Shown here: piece by piece, positions 23,600-32,532 of the stretch | Position numbering within the stretch: the first letter of the stretch is position 1 | Layout of the letters: every line of letters starts with the position of its first letter | Source of the DNA: Chlamydiia bacterium | Lineage (GTDB): Bacteria > Chlamydiota > Chlamydiia > Chlamydiales > Rhabdochlamydiaceae | DNA length: 33,310 nt | Direction of reading: 5' to 3' | Assembly: GCA_021324995.1 (NCBI GenBank) | Contig: JAJPIB010000053.1 | Span: 1 to 33,310 of the forward strand | Translations under genes and position numbers: made by a program | Notes under the pieces: model-generated | What the model saw: only the letters and a program-made list of their open reading frames with translations | The model's database searches: none | Told to the model about the DNA's origin: nothing

Positions 23600-23728
23600 T
23601 GAGGAAATTGCAAAACTAGAGCGAGCGAAAAATCGCCCTTTTGCTGTCCCTCGCCACGGTGGCGGCGAGAACCCACCAAAATCATCGATTTTTCTCATCG
23701 CTTGAGTTTTGCAATCCCCTCATAATTC
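23596..23728. repeat. Long imperfect palindrome (MITE- or REP-like) between yceD and rpmF
   Basis: The left half starts TAATGAGGAAATTGCAAAAC and the right half, reverse-complemented, starts TTATGAGGGGATTGCAAAAC. The similarity continues through GAAAAATCG to a GC-rich centre, CTCGCCAC/GGTGGCGGCGAG. Each arm is about 60 bases with scattered mismatches. The element starts at the yceD stop codon. It is unrelated in sequence to the repeat at the window ends. As RNA it would fold into one long hairpin, without a T-run after it. Confidence 0.8.
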
Positions 23729-23738
23729 TTATTTAACT

Positions 23739-23766
23739 TTGAAAAAATCTTCTCTTTAGCTATAAA
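23739..23766 (+). promoter_or_regulatory. Candidate promoter of rpmF-plsX
   Basis: TTGAAA (23739-23744) and TATAAA (23761-23766) are 16 bases apart, directly after the palindrome. The predicted start near 23773 is about 20 bases before the rpmF ATG. Confidence 0.5.
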
Positions 23767-23794
23767 GTGCACATAATTTTTACGGAGAATTGAT

Positions 23795-23974
23795 ATGGCA
23801 GTACCACGCAACAGATCGTCTAACGCTCGAAAAAATTCTAGACGCGCTCACCACGCAAAAAAGCCAAAATTGACACAAAACTGCTCTAACTGCGCCAAGC
23901 CTTGCCTTTCGCACAGAATGTGTTCCCATTGTGGTTTTTATGCAGGACGTGTGATCAATGCGAGGGAAGAGTAA
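23795..23974 (+). CDS. rpmF: 50S ribosomal protein L32
   Basis: The 59 aa protein begins MAVPRNRSSNARKNSRRAHHA, the basic N-terminus typical of L32. A zinc-ribbon C-terminus follows, with cysteines in NCSNC and MCSHCGFYAGR. CGGAG stands eight bases before the ATG. Its last 17 bases overlap the start of plsX. The yceD-rpmF-plsX order is widely conserved in bacteria. Confidence 0.96.
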   Translation: MAVPRNRSSNARKNSRRAHHAKKPKLTQNCSNCAKPCLSHRMCSHCGFYAGRVINAREE

Positions 23975-24986
23975 AATTACTGAAGGGGGAAGCGCTTCCT
24001 GCCATATCGGTATCGATTTGCTGGGCAGCGACACCCCTCCAAGCGAGCTCCTAGATGCAATCCTCTCTTATTCGAGAGAGCTACCTCATTCTATCCATTT
24101 AACTCTCTTTGTAACTCCTTCGCTCGTCGAACGCACACGTCCTCCGACGGATAACGTTCTTTTCCACATTGTGGAAGAGGTCATCACAATGGAAGACGCT
24201 CCTCTTTCGGCCATTCGCGTTAAAAAGAATTCCTCCCTTTGCTTAGGAATCCGCATGCTGAAAGATGGGCTGCTGCAGGCTTTTATTTCCGCAGGCAATA
24301 CGGGCGCTTTAATCGCATGTGCAAAGATCGAGCTTCCTGAGCTTCCGCATGTGGATCGCCCCGCACTCTTGGCCTTGCTCCCTACGCGATTTAACGAAAT
24401 CGCCGTCCTTGACGTCGGCGCCAACACCGCATACAAAGCGCAGCATCTCGTCCAATTCGCTTCGATGGGTGTGGCCTATCAAAAGAGCCGCGGAATCGCG
24501 CTCCCCAAAGTGGGCCTTTTAAACATCGGCTCTGAAGCGAAAAAAGGGACTCCCGAGCTTCAGATGGCCTACAATGAACTTCTCTCTCTCAGTCAAAAAG
24601 AAAATCCTTCTTTTTCTTTTTCAGGAAATATCGAAGGCAGAGATGTCTTTCATGGGGAAATCGACGTCCTCGTAACGGACGGATTTACAGGGAATGTTTT
24701 TTTGAAAACAGCTGAAGGTATTGCCACAGTAATCATGGAAGATCTTCACTCCCCCTTCGTTCAAGAAAGTTCTCCGCACATTAAAAGAATTCTTGCAGAA
24801 ATCCGCCAACGACTCAATTACGCGGAATATCCAGGGGCCATCCTCTGCGGAATCGATGGAATCGTCATGAAATGCCACGGCAACTCCAATCCTAAAAGTT
24901 TGATCAGTAGCATCACAATTGCTTCCCGATTGGTTCAACATCAATTTTTAGACCAGGTCAAAATAGAGCTCGAAAAAAACATTTAA
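23958..24986 (+). CDS. plsX: Phosphate acyltransferase PlsX
   Basis: PlsX makes acyl-phosphate from acyl-ACP for phospholipid synthesis. The 342 aa protein has IGIDLLGSD (family ALDAMGGD), FISAGNTGALI, VLDVGANT, LLNIGSEAKKGTPE and GNIEGRDVFHGEIDVLVTDGFTGNVFLK, all in the normal order and spacing. The start overlaps the end of rpmF by 17 bases, which suggests coupled translation. No better start was seen. In this organism PlsX may feed acyl groups to the acyltransferase step for which plsB lies 1.7 kb downstream. Confidence 0.95.
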   Translation: MRGKSKITEGGSASCHIGIDLLGSDTPPSELLDAILSYSRELPHSIHLTLFVTPSLVERTRPPTDNVLFHIVEEVITMEDAPLSAIRVKKNSSLCLGIRMLKDGLLQAFISAGNTGALIACAKIELPELPHVDRPALLALLPTRFNEIAVLDVGANTAYKAQHLVQFASMGVAYQKSRGIALPKVGLLNIGSEAKKGTPELQMAYNELLSLSQKENPSFSFSGNIEGRDVFHGEIDVLVTDGFTGNVFLKTAEGIATVIMEDLHSPFVQESSPHIKRILAEIRQRLNYAEYPGAILCGIDGIVMKCHGNSNPKSLISSITIASRLVQHQFLDQVKIELEKNI

Positions 24987-25153
24987 TCGCCGAAAAAGCG
25001 TATGATGTATTTTTATGGAAAAAGATCTTGAAATAGGATACGCTTACTTCCGTCTAATGGCAATGTACTCTGGCAGCATTTTAAAGCTGAGAAATCCCTT
25101 AACTCGACTTTGAATAGACTGCTCCCACTTATAGAAATTATTCCGGGGATCCC
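24987..25153. other. Intergenic region between plsX and rng
   Basis: It holds a 32-codon open frame (25015-25113, MEKDLEIGYAYF...) without a Shine-Dalgarno, probably chance. A TATAGA at 25130-25135 could be a -10 for rng, but it would give an almost leaderless transcript. No hairpin terminator is evident. Confidence 0.5.
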
Positions 25154-26698
25154 ATGCACGAAATCTTACTCAACGTCGAATCGAAAGAGACCCGTTACGC
25201 TGTTCTGAAAAATGGAAGCCTCTACGATCTGATCATCGAAAGAAAAAAGAATCGCTTGCTCGCAGGGAACGTTTTCCGCGGCAGGGTAACAAATATTCTT
25301 CATAACATTCAGTCTGCTTTCATCGATATCAATGAAGGAGAAAATGGCTTTATCCACATCTCTGACATCATCGAAAACACACAAAAATTCCAAGAGATGT
25401 TCGAAATGGATTTCGACTGGGATATGGAAAATGCTAAAGTCAAAGCGCGCCAGCGCAAAGAGACCGACATCTCCAAGATTTTGAAGAATGATCAGCCCGT
25501 TCTCGTCCAGATCGTCAAAGAACCTATCGGCACCAAGGGAGCGCGCCTCACTTCAAATATCTCCTTGCCGGGAAGATATCTCGTTCTTTTGCCCAACACA
25601 CCTCATCGGGGCGTATCGCGCAAAATCGAAGACGCCGCTTCGCGCGATCGCTTGAAAAAACTCATCCGCGCTTTTGAGATGCCCAAAGACATGGGATTGA
25701 TCTGTCGAACAGCCAGTGTCAATGCAACTCCTGAAATGCTTATTCAGGAAGCGACAGAGCTGCTCAATGTGTGGCAAGGAATTGTCGATGGCTTTAACAA
25801 ATCTTCTAAGCCGACCTGCCTCTTTGAGGAATCCGATCTCATTAAACGCGCCGTACTCACCGCCGTCGATAAAAAATTCGACCGGATCCTCGTCGATGAT
25901 TACGCGACGTATCAGCGCTGCAAAAGAATTTACGCCAGCTATACCGGCGAACACAATCTCAAGATCGAGCTTTATCGCGACAAGACCCCGATGTTCGAGA
26001 GATTCAACGTCGAGAATGATATCGAAAAAGCGCTGAAACGCAAAATCTGGCTGCCTAGTGGTGGCTATCTTTTCTTCGACCGGACTGAAGCGATGTACAC
26101 CATTGACGTCAACTCTGGCCGCAGCACGCATCAAAGCGGCACAAGCGATGTCGAAGAAGCGCTTGTCCGCATCAACATGGAAGCCGCTGAAGAAATCGCC
26201 CGCCAGCTCCGCATCCGCAATGTCGGTGGCCTTGTCATCTGCGACTTTATCGACATGCGATCGCGCAAAAACCAACGCCGCGTCCTCGATCGCTTAAAGG
26301 AAGCGATGAAAGACGACTCCGCAAAGTGCACTATTTTGGGAATGAGCGAGTTTGGTTTGGTAGAAATGACAAGACAACGCAGCAGAGAGTCGCTTACCCA
26401 AACGATATTCACCCAATGTCCCTACTGCAACGGCAGCGGGCTCATCAAGAGCCATGAGAGTATTTCCATCGAGATCGAGCGAAGCCTTAAAAAACTGATC
26501 AATCAACAACAGCAGTTCGGATTAAAAGTGGTATTGCATCCTCAGTTCGATCATTACCTCGCTCACCAGGATAAAGATCATCTCCGCAAATTTGCTCAAA
26601 AGCTCAACGCAGAACTGCGCTTCGATGTCGATGACAATCTTCACCTTAACGAATTTCAATTTTTCTCGACGGTCAATGGAAAAAAACTCGAAGCTTAA
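25154..26698 (+). CDS. rng: Ribonuclease G/E family endoribonuclease
   Basis: It cleaves single-stranded RNA endonucleolytically in rRNA maturation and mRNA decay. The 514 aa length matches RNase G; the long scaffold tail of RNase E is absent. An S1 RNA-binding domain lies near 35-125 (GNVFRGRVTNIL, AFIDINEGENGFIHISD). The catalytic aspartates are in YTIDVNSGR (Asp318) and ICDFIDMRSRKNQ (Asp364). The zinc-link motif CPYCNGSG is near 422. The last 23 bases overlap the plsB start. From memory, the chlamydial orthologue is cafE (CT808), also next to plsB. Confidence 0.95.
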   Translation: MHEILLNVESKETRYAVLKNGSLYDLIIERKKNRLLAGNVFRGRVTNILHNIQSAFIDINEGENGFIHISDIIENTQKFQEMFEMDFDWDMENAKVKARQRKETDISKILKNDQPVLVQIVKEPIGTKGARLTSNISLPGRYLVLLPNTPHRGVSRKIEDAASRDRLKKLIRAFEMPKDMGLICRTASVNATPEMLIQEATELLNVWQGIVDGFNKSSKPTCLFEESDLIKRAVLTAVDKKFDRILVDDYATYQRCKRIYASYTGEHNLKIELYRDKTPMFERFNVENDIEKALKRKIWLPSGGYLFFDRTEAMYTIDVNSGRSTHQSGTSDVEEALVRINMEAAEEIARQLRIRNVGGLVICDFIDMRSRKNQRRVLDRLKEAMKDDSAKCTILGMSEFGLVEMTRQRSRESLTQTIFTQCPYCNGSGLIKSHESISIEIERSLKKLINQQQQFGLKVVLHPQFDHYLAHQDKDHLRKFAQKLNAELRFDVDDNLHLNEFQFFSTVNGKKLEA

Positions 26699-27689
26699 CC
26701 CCTTTTACATCAAGCTTCAACAATACGTCAAGCAAGGGAGCATTCCTCCTAAGTATGCTGATATCATCGAGCAGTTTTATCTGTGCTATCAACAAGCGAT
26801 CTCTTCCGGAGAAGGATCTGCCGATGCGCATAATGATGTCTTCGTCACTCTTCTCACTCTGATCAAGGAGCAATGCGAAAAACCCTTCGATTTTCAGCCC
26901 TACCACGCGCTGATTCGTAGACCTTTTGACTACTATCAATTTGGATTGGATCTCGTCAAACCTCTCGTCGATCTTCCCCATTCGACAGTGAGCGGGATCC
27001 AACACTTGGAGCAAATCGTAAAATCTCTCGAAAATGGAGAGAATGCGATCTTTTTAGCGAATCATCAAACGGAAGCCGATCCTCAGGCGATCAGCATTCT
27101 TTTAGAAGACTCTTTTCCCAAATTTGCAGAGGAAATGATCTTTGTCGCAGGAGAACGCGTGATCACCGATCCCCTCGCCGTTCCCGCCAGCATGGGAAGA
27201 AACCTGCTTTGCATCTATTCCAAGCGCTACATCGATAACCCACCCGAATTAAAAATGAGCAAACAGCTGCATAACAAACGCACCATGGAACTCATGAGCC
27301 AACTTCTCAGTGAAGGCGGAAAGGCGATCTACGTCGCACCTAGTGGAGGCAGAGATAGGCCCAATGCAGAAGGCATCGTTGAAGTCGCCGCTTACGACCC
27401 CCAAAGCATCGAGATGTTTTACCTCATGGCTCAGCGCGCAGGCCATCCCACCCATTTTTACCCTCTTACCCTCAAAACCTATGAACTGCTCCCGCCACCT
27501 CAAACCATCCAAGTCGAGCTCGGAGAAGCAAGAATCACTAAGCGCGCGGGCATTCACCTCGCCTTCGGACCCAAAATCGATATGGAGCATTTCCCGGGCA
27601 GCGATTCCAAAGACAAGCACGAGCGTAGAGCCTCTCGCGCCAATTATATCTGCGATCTCGTTAAGCAGGACTACGCCAAATTTCCTTAA
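26676..27689 (+). CDS. plsB: Glycerol-3-phosphate acyltransferase, chloroplast-like
   Basis: It acylates the sn-1 position of glycerol-3-phosphate, the first step of phospholipid synthesis. The 337 aa protein resembles the soluble plant plastid (ATS1-type) enzyme, as known for chlamydial PlsB, not the large E. coli membrane PlsB. The acyltransferase motif H-x4-D is NHQTEADPQ (His130, Asp135), and a later substrate motif is VAPSGGRDRP. An N-terminal helical domain precedes them. ATG 26676 fits the conserved start; longer in-frame extensions lie inside rng. It overlaps rng by 23 bases and is followed after 11 bases by the LRR gene. Confidence 0.93.
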   Translation: MEKNSKLNPFYIKLQQYVKQGSIPPKYADIIEQFYLCYQQAISSGEGSADAHNDVFVTLLTLIKEQCEKPFDFQPYHALIRRPFDYYQFGLDLVKPLVDLPHSTVSGIQHLEQIVKSLENGENAIFLANHQTEADPQAISILLEDSFPKFAEEMIFVAGERVITDPLAVPASMGRNLLCIYSKRYIDNPPELKMSKQLHNKRTMELMSQLLSEGGKAIYVAPSGGRDRPNAEGIVEVAAYDPQSIEMFYLMAQRAGHPTHFYPLTLKTYELLPPPQTIQVELGEARITKRAGIHLAFGPKIDMEHFPGSDSKDKHERRASRANYICDLVKQDYAKFP

Positions 27690-27700
27690 AGGAGGACTTC

Positions 27701-28837
27701 ATGGCTTCCACAATCGGTACTTTTGAAACTCCTCTAAATGCAGTTCTTTGGGGTCAATTGAAAAACGAAGTCCCGCATGGGGTGCTTGGACTGCGTTATG
27801 AAATGAAGCAGATTGAAGAAGGCCCGCTTAGGGACACAATACAAACCCTTTTTGATCGATTGATCAAAGTCCTCACCCCACTTTTCAATGAAACGGGAAT
27901 GGCTCCAAAGTTAACCCTCGACTCATGCACTCAATTGCAAGAGCGACTTCTGCAAAAGTGGGGGGATGAAGCTTTTTTGACGATATGGAAAAACGGAAAA
28001 CTGCGCCAAGGCCTTAAGTCGATAGGCTCCTTAAAGGGCCAAGGACCTCAATCCCTACAAGAAATCCGCGCGTGGATGCGAAATAAGCCCGAACGTCTAG
28101 ACAGAGTCAGTTGGCTCGATTTAAAAAACTTGGGATTAAAAATCTGTCCGCAAGAACTCTCTGCGTTTCACGATTTAAGTTTTCTCAATCTTTCCAATAA
28201 TCAGCTGAAATATTTTAACTTAGATCTAAGCAAAATGCCTAAGCTGCATACACTGATAATCAATGATAATCAGCTTTCTCTTTTTTCTTCTAATTTAACA
28301 CCTTGCGCGGCGCTCAAATTCTTATCGTTGAAAAGAAATCGACTCACAGATTTTTCAGTAGCTCTGACGCAGGCCATCGAGCTTTCCCATCTAGATCTTG
28401 CACACAATCGACTGAAAAGCCTCTCATGCGATCTAAGCCGATGCACGCAACTCTTCATGCTCGACCTCAGCTTCAATCGCATCGAAGATTTCAGACTAGA
28501 CTTGACCCAATATCCTCGTCTTTGCAGTCTTTATCTGTCCCACAATCAGCTCATGAGCTTTTCTGCGGATCTGAGTAGGTCCACCAATCTGAACTGGTTT
28601 GATATCAGCGGTAATCGAATCTCAGCTTTTAACTCCGACCTTAGTCAATGTGTCAATCTGAGCCTGCTTAATATCAGCTACAACAAAATCTCTACTTTTG
28701 ACTCCGACCTTAGCGACTGCAAACATCTTTACCAATTTTACTACCACGGCAACCCCATACCATCTTCCACGTTTGAAAATTTAAAGCACAAGCCTTGGGT
28801 TCAGGTTCAGCCTTTCATAGATTTCGGCCACCCATAA
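27701..28837 (+). CDS. Leucine-rich-repeat protein, possible host-directed effector
   Basis: The 378 aa protein has a helical N-terminal domain (1-130) that I do not recognise. It is followed by ten consecutive repeats of exactly 23 residues (about 134-363) of the form L-x2-L-x-L-S-x-N-x-L-x2-F-x2-D-L-S-x-C, and a short tail. LRRs of this kind bind proteins; in intracellular bacteria they are often part of secreted effectors. No Sec signal is visible, so type III export would have to be shown. AGGAGG (27690-27695) sits five bases before the ATG, the strongest ribosome-binding site in the window. The gene starts 11 bases after plsB, so it is probably cotranscribed with rng-plsB. It separates plsB from the M16 protease gene, which are, from memory, neighbours in Chlamydia. 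Confidence 0.85.
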   Translation: MASTIGTFETPLNAVLWGQLKNEVPHGVLGLRYEMKQIEEGPLRDTIQTLFDRLIKVLTPLFNETGMAPKLTLDSCTQLQERLLQKWGDEAFLTIWKNGKLRQGLKSIGSLKGQGPQSLQEIRAWMRNKPERLDRVSWLDLKNLGLKICPQELSAFHDLSFLNLSNNQLKYFNLDLSKMPKLHTLIINDNQLSLFSSNLTPCAALKFLSLKRNRLTDFSVALTQAIELSHLDLAHNRLKSLSCDLSRCTQLFMLDLSFNRIEDFRLDLTQYPRLCSLYLSHNQLMSFSADLSRSTNLNWFDISGNRISAFNSDLSQCVNLSLLNISYNKISTFDSDLSDCKHLYQFYYHGNPIPSSTFENLKHKPWVQVQPFIDFGHP

Positions 28838-28863
28838 AAATGCGTTGAAAGATAGAGTGGCAA

Positions 28864-28892
28864 TTGCAAAATTCTCCTTATCTCTGCATGAT
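28864..28892 (+). promoter_or_regulatory. Possible promoter of the M16 protease gene
   Basis: TTGCAA (28864-28869) and CATGAT (28887-28892) are 17 bases apart, in the 87-base gap before the ATG at 28925. The -10 match is imperfect. Confidence 0.3.
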
Positions 28893-28924
28893 TATTTCTA
28901 GACCTGAGAATTGAGGAATCAACC

Positions 28925-31819
28925 ATGGCTCGCCTAAAATCTAGCGCTTTTTTATCTATTTTATTGCTCTCTACTTTCGTTTTATCTGCCAATGAAGAAG
29001 GAATGTCTTATTCCATTATTGAGGATAAGGCGACACTTCCCATTTTAAATCCTGCCCTTGAAGGCAGAAGGGTAGAAAAGCTCGTTTTAGACAATGGTCT
29101 ACAAGCCTATCTCATTTCCGATCCGGGCGCGGATCAGTCAGCGGCAGGAGTGGCCGTGGGAGCTGGATCTTGGGAAGACCCTAAAGAATATCCGGGTATG
29201 GCTCACTTTCTCGAGCACATGCTCTTCATGGGCACAGCTGCTTATCCTAATGAGTTCGAATACATGCAGTTCATCAACGACCACGGCGGCAGCGTCAATG
29301 CCTTCACCGCTTCAGATCGCACCGTCTATATGTTTTCCGTGAACAACGACGCCTTTGAGGAATCTCTCGACAGATTTTCCCACTTTTTTATCGACCCTCT
29401 TTTTTCTCCCAATTGCATCAATCGCGAATTGCACGCAGTCGACCAAGAGCACTCCAAAAACATCGAACACGACGGCTGGCGCCAGTACATGATCATGAAG
29501 GAGAGTGGAAATCCCAATCATCCTTATAGCGCATTCTCCACAGGCAATGCTCAAACTTTATCAGGAATCCCCCAGTCAGCACTTCGCAACTGGTATCAGA
29601 CGCACTATAGCGCAGACCGGATGCATCTGGTCATGATCTCCCCGCTTCCGATCGAAGACATGCGGTCACTTGTCGTCCAGGACTTTTCCAAAGTGCCTCA
29701 GTTCAAAGTCTCTCAAAAACAACTTCCCCCTGAGGTCACCTCGGCGCAGCAACGGGGTCATATGATCTTCATTAAACCCGTCAAAGACATCAAACAACTC
29801 TCGCTGAACTGGGAAGTTCCTGCGATCTACGCGGAAGATGTCACTCGTAAAGCGCCAAGCCTCATCGCCTACGCTTTAGGACAAGAAGGAGAAAATAGTT
29901 TAACCGATGTCCTTAAAAAAGAAAAAATCGCTGAGGGCGTAAGCGTTAGTTGCGAGCGCATGAGCAAACAAAGTCTGTTCTTCTCCGTCGACATCATGTT
30001 GACCGATTACGGCCTTACACAAATCGACACAGCAATCACACGCGTTTTTCAGGCGATTGCTAGGCTGAAAAAAAGCGGCTTTCCCTTGCATTTATTTGAT
30101 GAAATTCAAACCATGGCGAAAATCAACTATCAGTTTCAATCCCGCGATGATGCCTTTAGCACTGTCATGGAGATCTCTTCCGGCATGCCCTACGAAGACC
30201 TGTCCACCTTTCCTGAAAGAACTCTCATTCCAGAAAAGTACGATAGCACATTCATTCAATCCTTTGTGAATACGCTTAAACCGGAAAAATGCATTTATTT
30301 CGTCCTAGCCGATCCTGCAAAAACAGGGATTGCCATGGACACTAAGGAAAAGTGGATGAACGCAGAATACACGATCAAGCCAGTAAGCAAAGCCCATCTT
30401 GCTGCTTGGAACGAGGCTGCCCCAAACCCTGCAATTCAGCTTCCTCCCCCAAATCCTTATTTACCGAAGCAATTCGAGATCGTTGCAAGTCAAAAAAACA
30501 CTCAGGATAATCCCCTTCTTATCGCCTCGGATGAAGGGAGCACAATTTATTATGCGGCTGATTCCCGCTACAAAGTTCCGGAAGTTTCCTTTCTTTTCAG
30601 CTTCCAATCCCCTTTAATCGAAAACACAGCCACATCACAGGTGCTCTCTGACCTTTACGTGCGCGCCCTCACGGAAAAGTTATCTGCTGACCTATCCCTA
30701 GCTTCGAGCGCAGGTCTTAGGACCCGCTTTTACACTGACGATTTTAAACTGAAGATCAACCTCAATGGATATAACGATAAAGCGCCCTTGCTGCTTAACC
30801 AGATCTTTGCTTCTTTTAACGACATCGTTCCTTCCAAAGAAGAATTTGAAATCTACTGCACTTCTTTAGCTTCCGACTACGATAACTCTTCTAAGGAATT
30901 GCCAGTTCGCCAGGCGATGCAGCAACTCGATGGAATTTTGTTCAACAAACCCACAGAGGCGGAAAAACTTGCCACTGTGAAAACGGTTTCTTATGACGCG
31001 TTCTTGGAATTTTCTAAAGACCTATTCGCAACGACATACACAGAAGGAATGCTGTATGGAAACATCTCCCAGCAAGAAGCGCAATCCCTCTGGAGCGATC
31101 TGCAAAATCAGCTCGATTCCCAACCTTTCTTAAAAATGAACCACCTTAAAAAGAAAGTGCTCGTCCTCTCGGACAAATATGGACCTTACAAGATCGTTCA
31201 ACCTACGGATCGCCAAGGGAGCGGGGTGCTCCTTCTCCTCCAGGAAGGCCCCTTTAGCTTTGAACTTAAAGCGATTCAGCAAGTGCTAGGCTATGCCTTA
31301 TCCGATGCTTTCTTTGACACATTGAGAACAAAACAGCAAACCGCCTACATCGCTAAAGCTTGGAATACCGAAGAAGAGCGTCAACTGATGCAATTTTTTG
31401 CCGTTCAATCGAGTACGCATACACCAACAGACCTTCTGGCGCGCTTTGAACTCTTTCTGGAGAATTTTGACAAAAATTTAAACGTCCAAATCCCAGAGGG
31501 ACGCTTCGAAAGTATCCGCACCACTTTGATCACGCTCCTAAAAATGCCTCCGGAGAATATGCCGAGCATGGGCGCTCAGCTCAATGATCTGGCCTTCGAA
31601 TACAACGATTTCAAATGGATAGATAAGAGGATTCAGAGCATAAAAGAACTCAGCTACGAGCGCTTTTGCAAGGCTTCCCATCAATTGCTCTCGCGCAGCA
31701 ATCCGCGCCGATTGGCTGTCCTCATGGAAGGAGTCATCACTCCAGAAAATGACTTCCACTATGAACTCATCACAAAAGACAACGTGAGTGCATTTGGCTC
31801 ATTTACATCTGTTAAATGA
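28925..31819 (+). CDS. ptr: Secreted insulinase-family (M16A) metalloprotease
   Basis: This zinc peptidase resembles pitrilysin and insulin-degrading enzyme. The 964 aa protein starts with a Sec signal peptide (hydrophobic 8-21, cleavage near 22), so it acts in the periplasm. The inverted zinc motif is HFLEH (His94, Glu97, His98), and the third ligand is Glu175, the usual 76 residues later. The NAFTASDRTVYMFSV segment (125-139) is typical of the family. The C-terminal half holds the two inactive M16 repeats, with ALSDAFFDTLRTKQQTAYIA near 795-815. Overall length matches pitrilysin. GAGGA lies before the ATG. The stop overlaps the next gene (ATGA). From memory, the orthologue in C. trachomatis (CT806) is next to plsB. 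Confidence 0.94.
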   Translation: MARLKSSAFLSILLLSTFVLSANEEGMSYSIIEDKATLPILNPALEGRRVEKLVLDNGLQAYLISDPGADQSAAGVAVGAGSWEDPKEYPGMAHFLEHMLFMGTAAYPNEFEYMQFINDHGGSVNAFTASDRTVYMFSVNNDAFEESLDRFSHFFIDPLFSPNCINRELHAVDQEHSKNIEHDGWRQYMIMKESGNPNHPYSAFSTGNAQTLSGIPQSALRNWYQTHYSADRMHLVMISPLPIEDMRSLVVQDFSKVPQFKVSQKQLPPEVTSAQQRGHMIFIKPVKDIKQLSLNWEVPAIYAEDVTRKAPSLIAYALGQEGENSLTDVLKKEKIAEGVSVSCERMSKQSLFFSVDIMLTDYGLTQIDTAITRVFQAIARLKKSGFPLHLFDEIQTMAKINYQFQSRDDAFSTVMEISSGMPYEDLSTFPERTLIPEKYDSTFIQSFVNTLKPEKCIYFVLADPAKTGIAMDTKEKWMNAEYTIKPVSKAHLAAWNEAAPNPAIQLPPPNPYLPKQFEIVASQKNTQDNPLLIASDEGSTIYYAADSRYKVPEVSFLFSFQSPLIENTATSQVLSDLYVRALTEKLSADLSLASSAGLRTRFYTDDFKLKINLNGYNDKAPLLLNQIFASFNDIVPSKEEFEIYCTSLASDYDNSSKELPVRQAMQQLDGILFNKPTEAEKLATVKTVSYDAFLEFSKDLFATTYTEGMLYGNISQQEAQSLWSDLQNQLDSQPFLKMNHLKKKVLVLSDKYGPYKIVQPTDRQGSGVLLLLQEGPFSFELKAIQQVLGYALSDAFFDTLRTKQQTAYIAKAWNTEEERQLMQFFAVQSSTHTPTDLLARFELFLENFDKNLNVQIPEGRFESIRTTLITLLKMPPENMPSMGAQLNDLAFEYNDFKWIDKRIQSIKELSYERFCKASHQLLSRSNPRRLAVLMEGVITPENDFHYELITKDNVSAFGSFTSVK

Positions 31820-32532
31820 TGAAGAAAAAGCTATTGACTCTTATCCCCGTGATTCTCATTTTGGGATTCATTCTCACTTTCTATTTGGTGGAAGGGGTAA
31901 GAGTCTTTAGTTTTGATGTCATTCAAGAAGAACATCTGAAATGGAAGACCTTCGCTCTTGAGAAGCCATTTCTCTCTGCTGTCTACTTTATTGGAATTTA
32001 TACCCTTTCTGTGGTCCTGGTGATTCCTGATTCGATGTTTTTGACCTTGCTCGCAGGCTTTCTTTTTCCGATGCCCCTTGCCATCGTCTATGCCTGTATT
32101 TCTGAGACCCTAGGAGCCCTTCTCTTCTTTGGAGCGGTCAAACTCGCCTTTACCGGGACTTTAGGAGAAAAAAAAGAGCACCCCTTGCATAAGCTTTTGA
32201 CCCAATTTCAATCCAACCAAGCGAGCTACCTGCTTTTCTTACGCTTCTCGCACCTGCTCCCTTTTTGGGTGACGAACATAGGAGCCGCAGTCTTCCATGC
32301 ACGGACATCCACCTTCATCTGGACAACATTCGTCGGAGTGCTCCCTCTGACTTTCTTCCTCGTCAATGGCGCCGAAAGCCTCTCCAAATACTTTGACACC
32401 CACACCCATTTCCACATCAAAGAGATCTTCACGACACAACTTAAAATCTCTCTAATCGCACTCGGGTGTATCGCACTGCTTCCCATTTTCTTTAAGAAGT
32501 TTTTTCCGCGTAAAAGCGGCAAGAAAAGCTAA
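31816..32532 (+). CDS. VTT-domain (TVP38/TMEM64, DedA-related) membrane protein
   Basis: The 238 aa inner-membrane protein has about six hydrophobic segments (near 7-25, 52-90, 95-112, 138-160, 166-185 and 207-226). The central part includes YTLSVVLVIPDSMFLTLLAGFLF and LLFLRFSHLLPFWVTNIGAAV, with the Arg...Pro-Phe...Asn arrangement of VTT/SNARE-associated proteins. Eukaryotic relatives are lipid scramblases, and bacterial DedA proteins support envelope lipid or carrier recycling. The substrate here is unknown. ATG 31816 overlaps the protease stop, so the two are translationally coupled. It converges on exoD with a 4-base overlap. Confidence 0.82.
   Translation: MMKKKLLTLIPVILILGFILTFYLVEGVRVFSFDVIQEEHLKWKTFALEKPFLSAVYFIGIYTLSVVLVIPDSMFLTLLAGFLFPMPLAIVYACISETLGALLFFGAVKLAFTGTLGEKKEHPLHKLLTQFQSNQASYLLFLRFSHLLPFWVTNIGAAVFHARTSTFIWTTFVGVLPLTFFLVNGAESLSKYFDTHTHFHIKEIFTTQLKISLIALGCIALLPIFFKKFFPRKSGKKS

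Noticed and set aside
25015..25113. 32-codon open frame between plsX and rng
   Set aside because: No Shine-Dalgarno, no recognisable motif, and the length is within chance for a gap of this size.
28100..28790. Periodic repeats suggesting a CRISPR-like array
   Set aside because: The 69-base periodicity is the in-frame 23-residue leucine-rich repeat. There are no identical short repeats with unique spacers and no cas genes.
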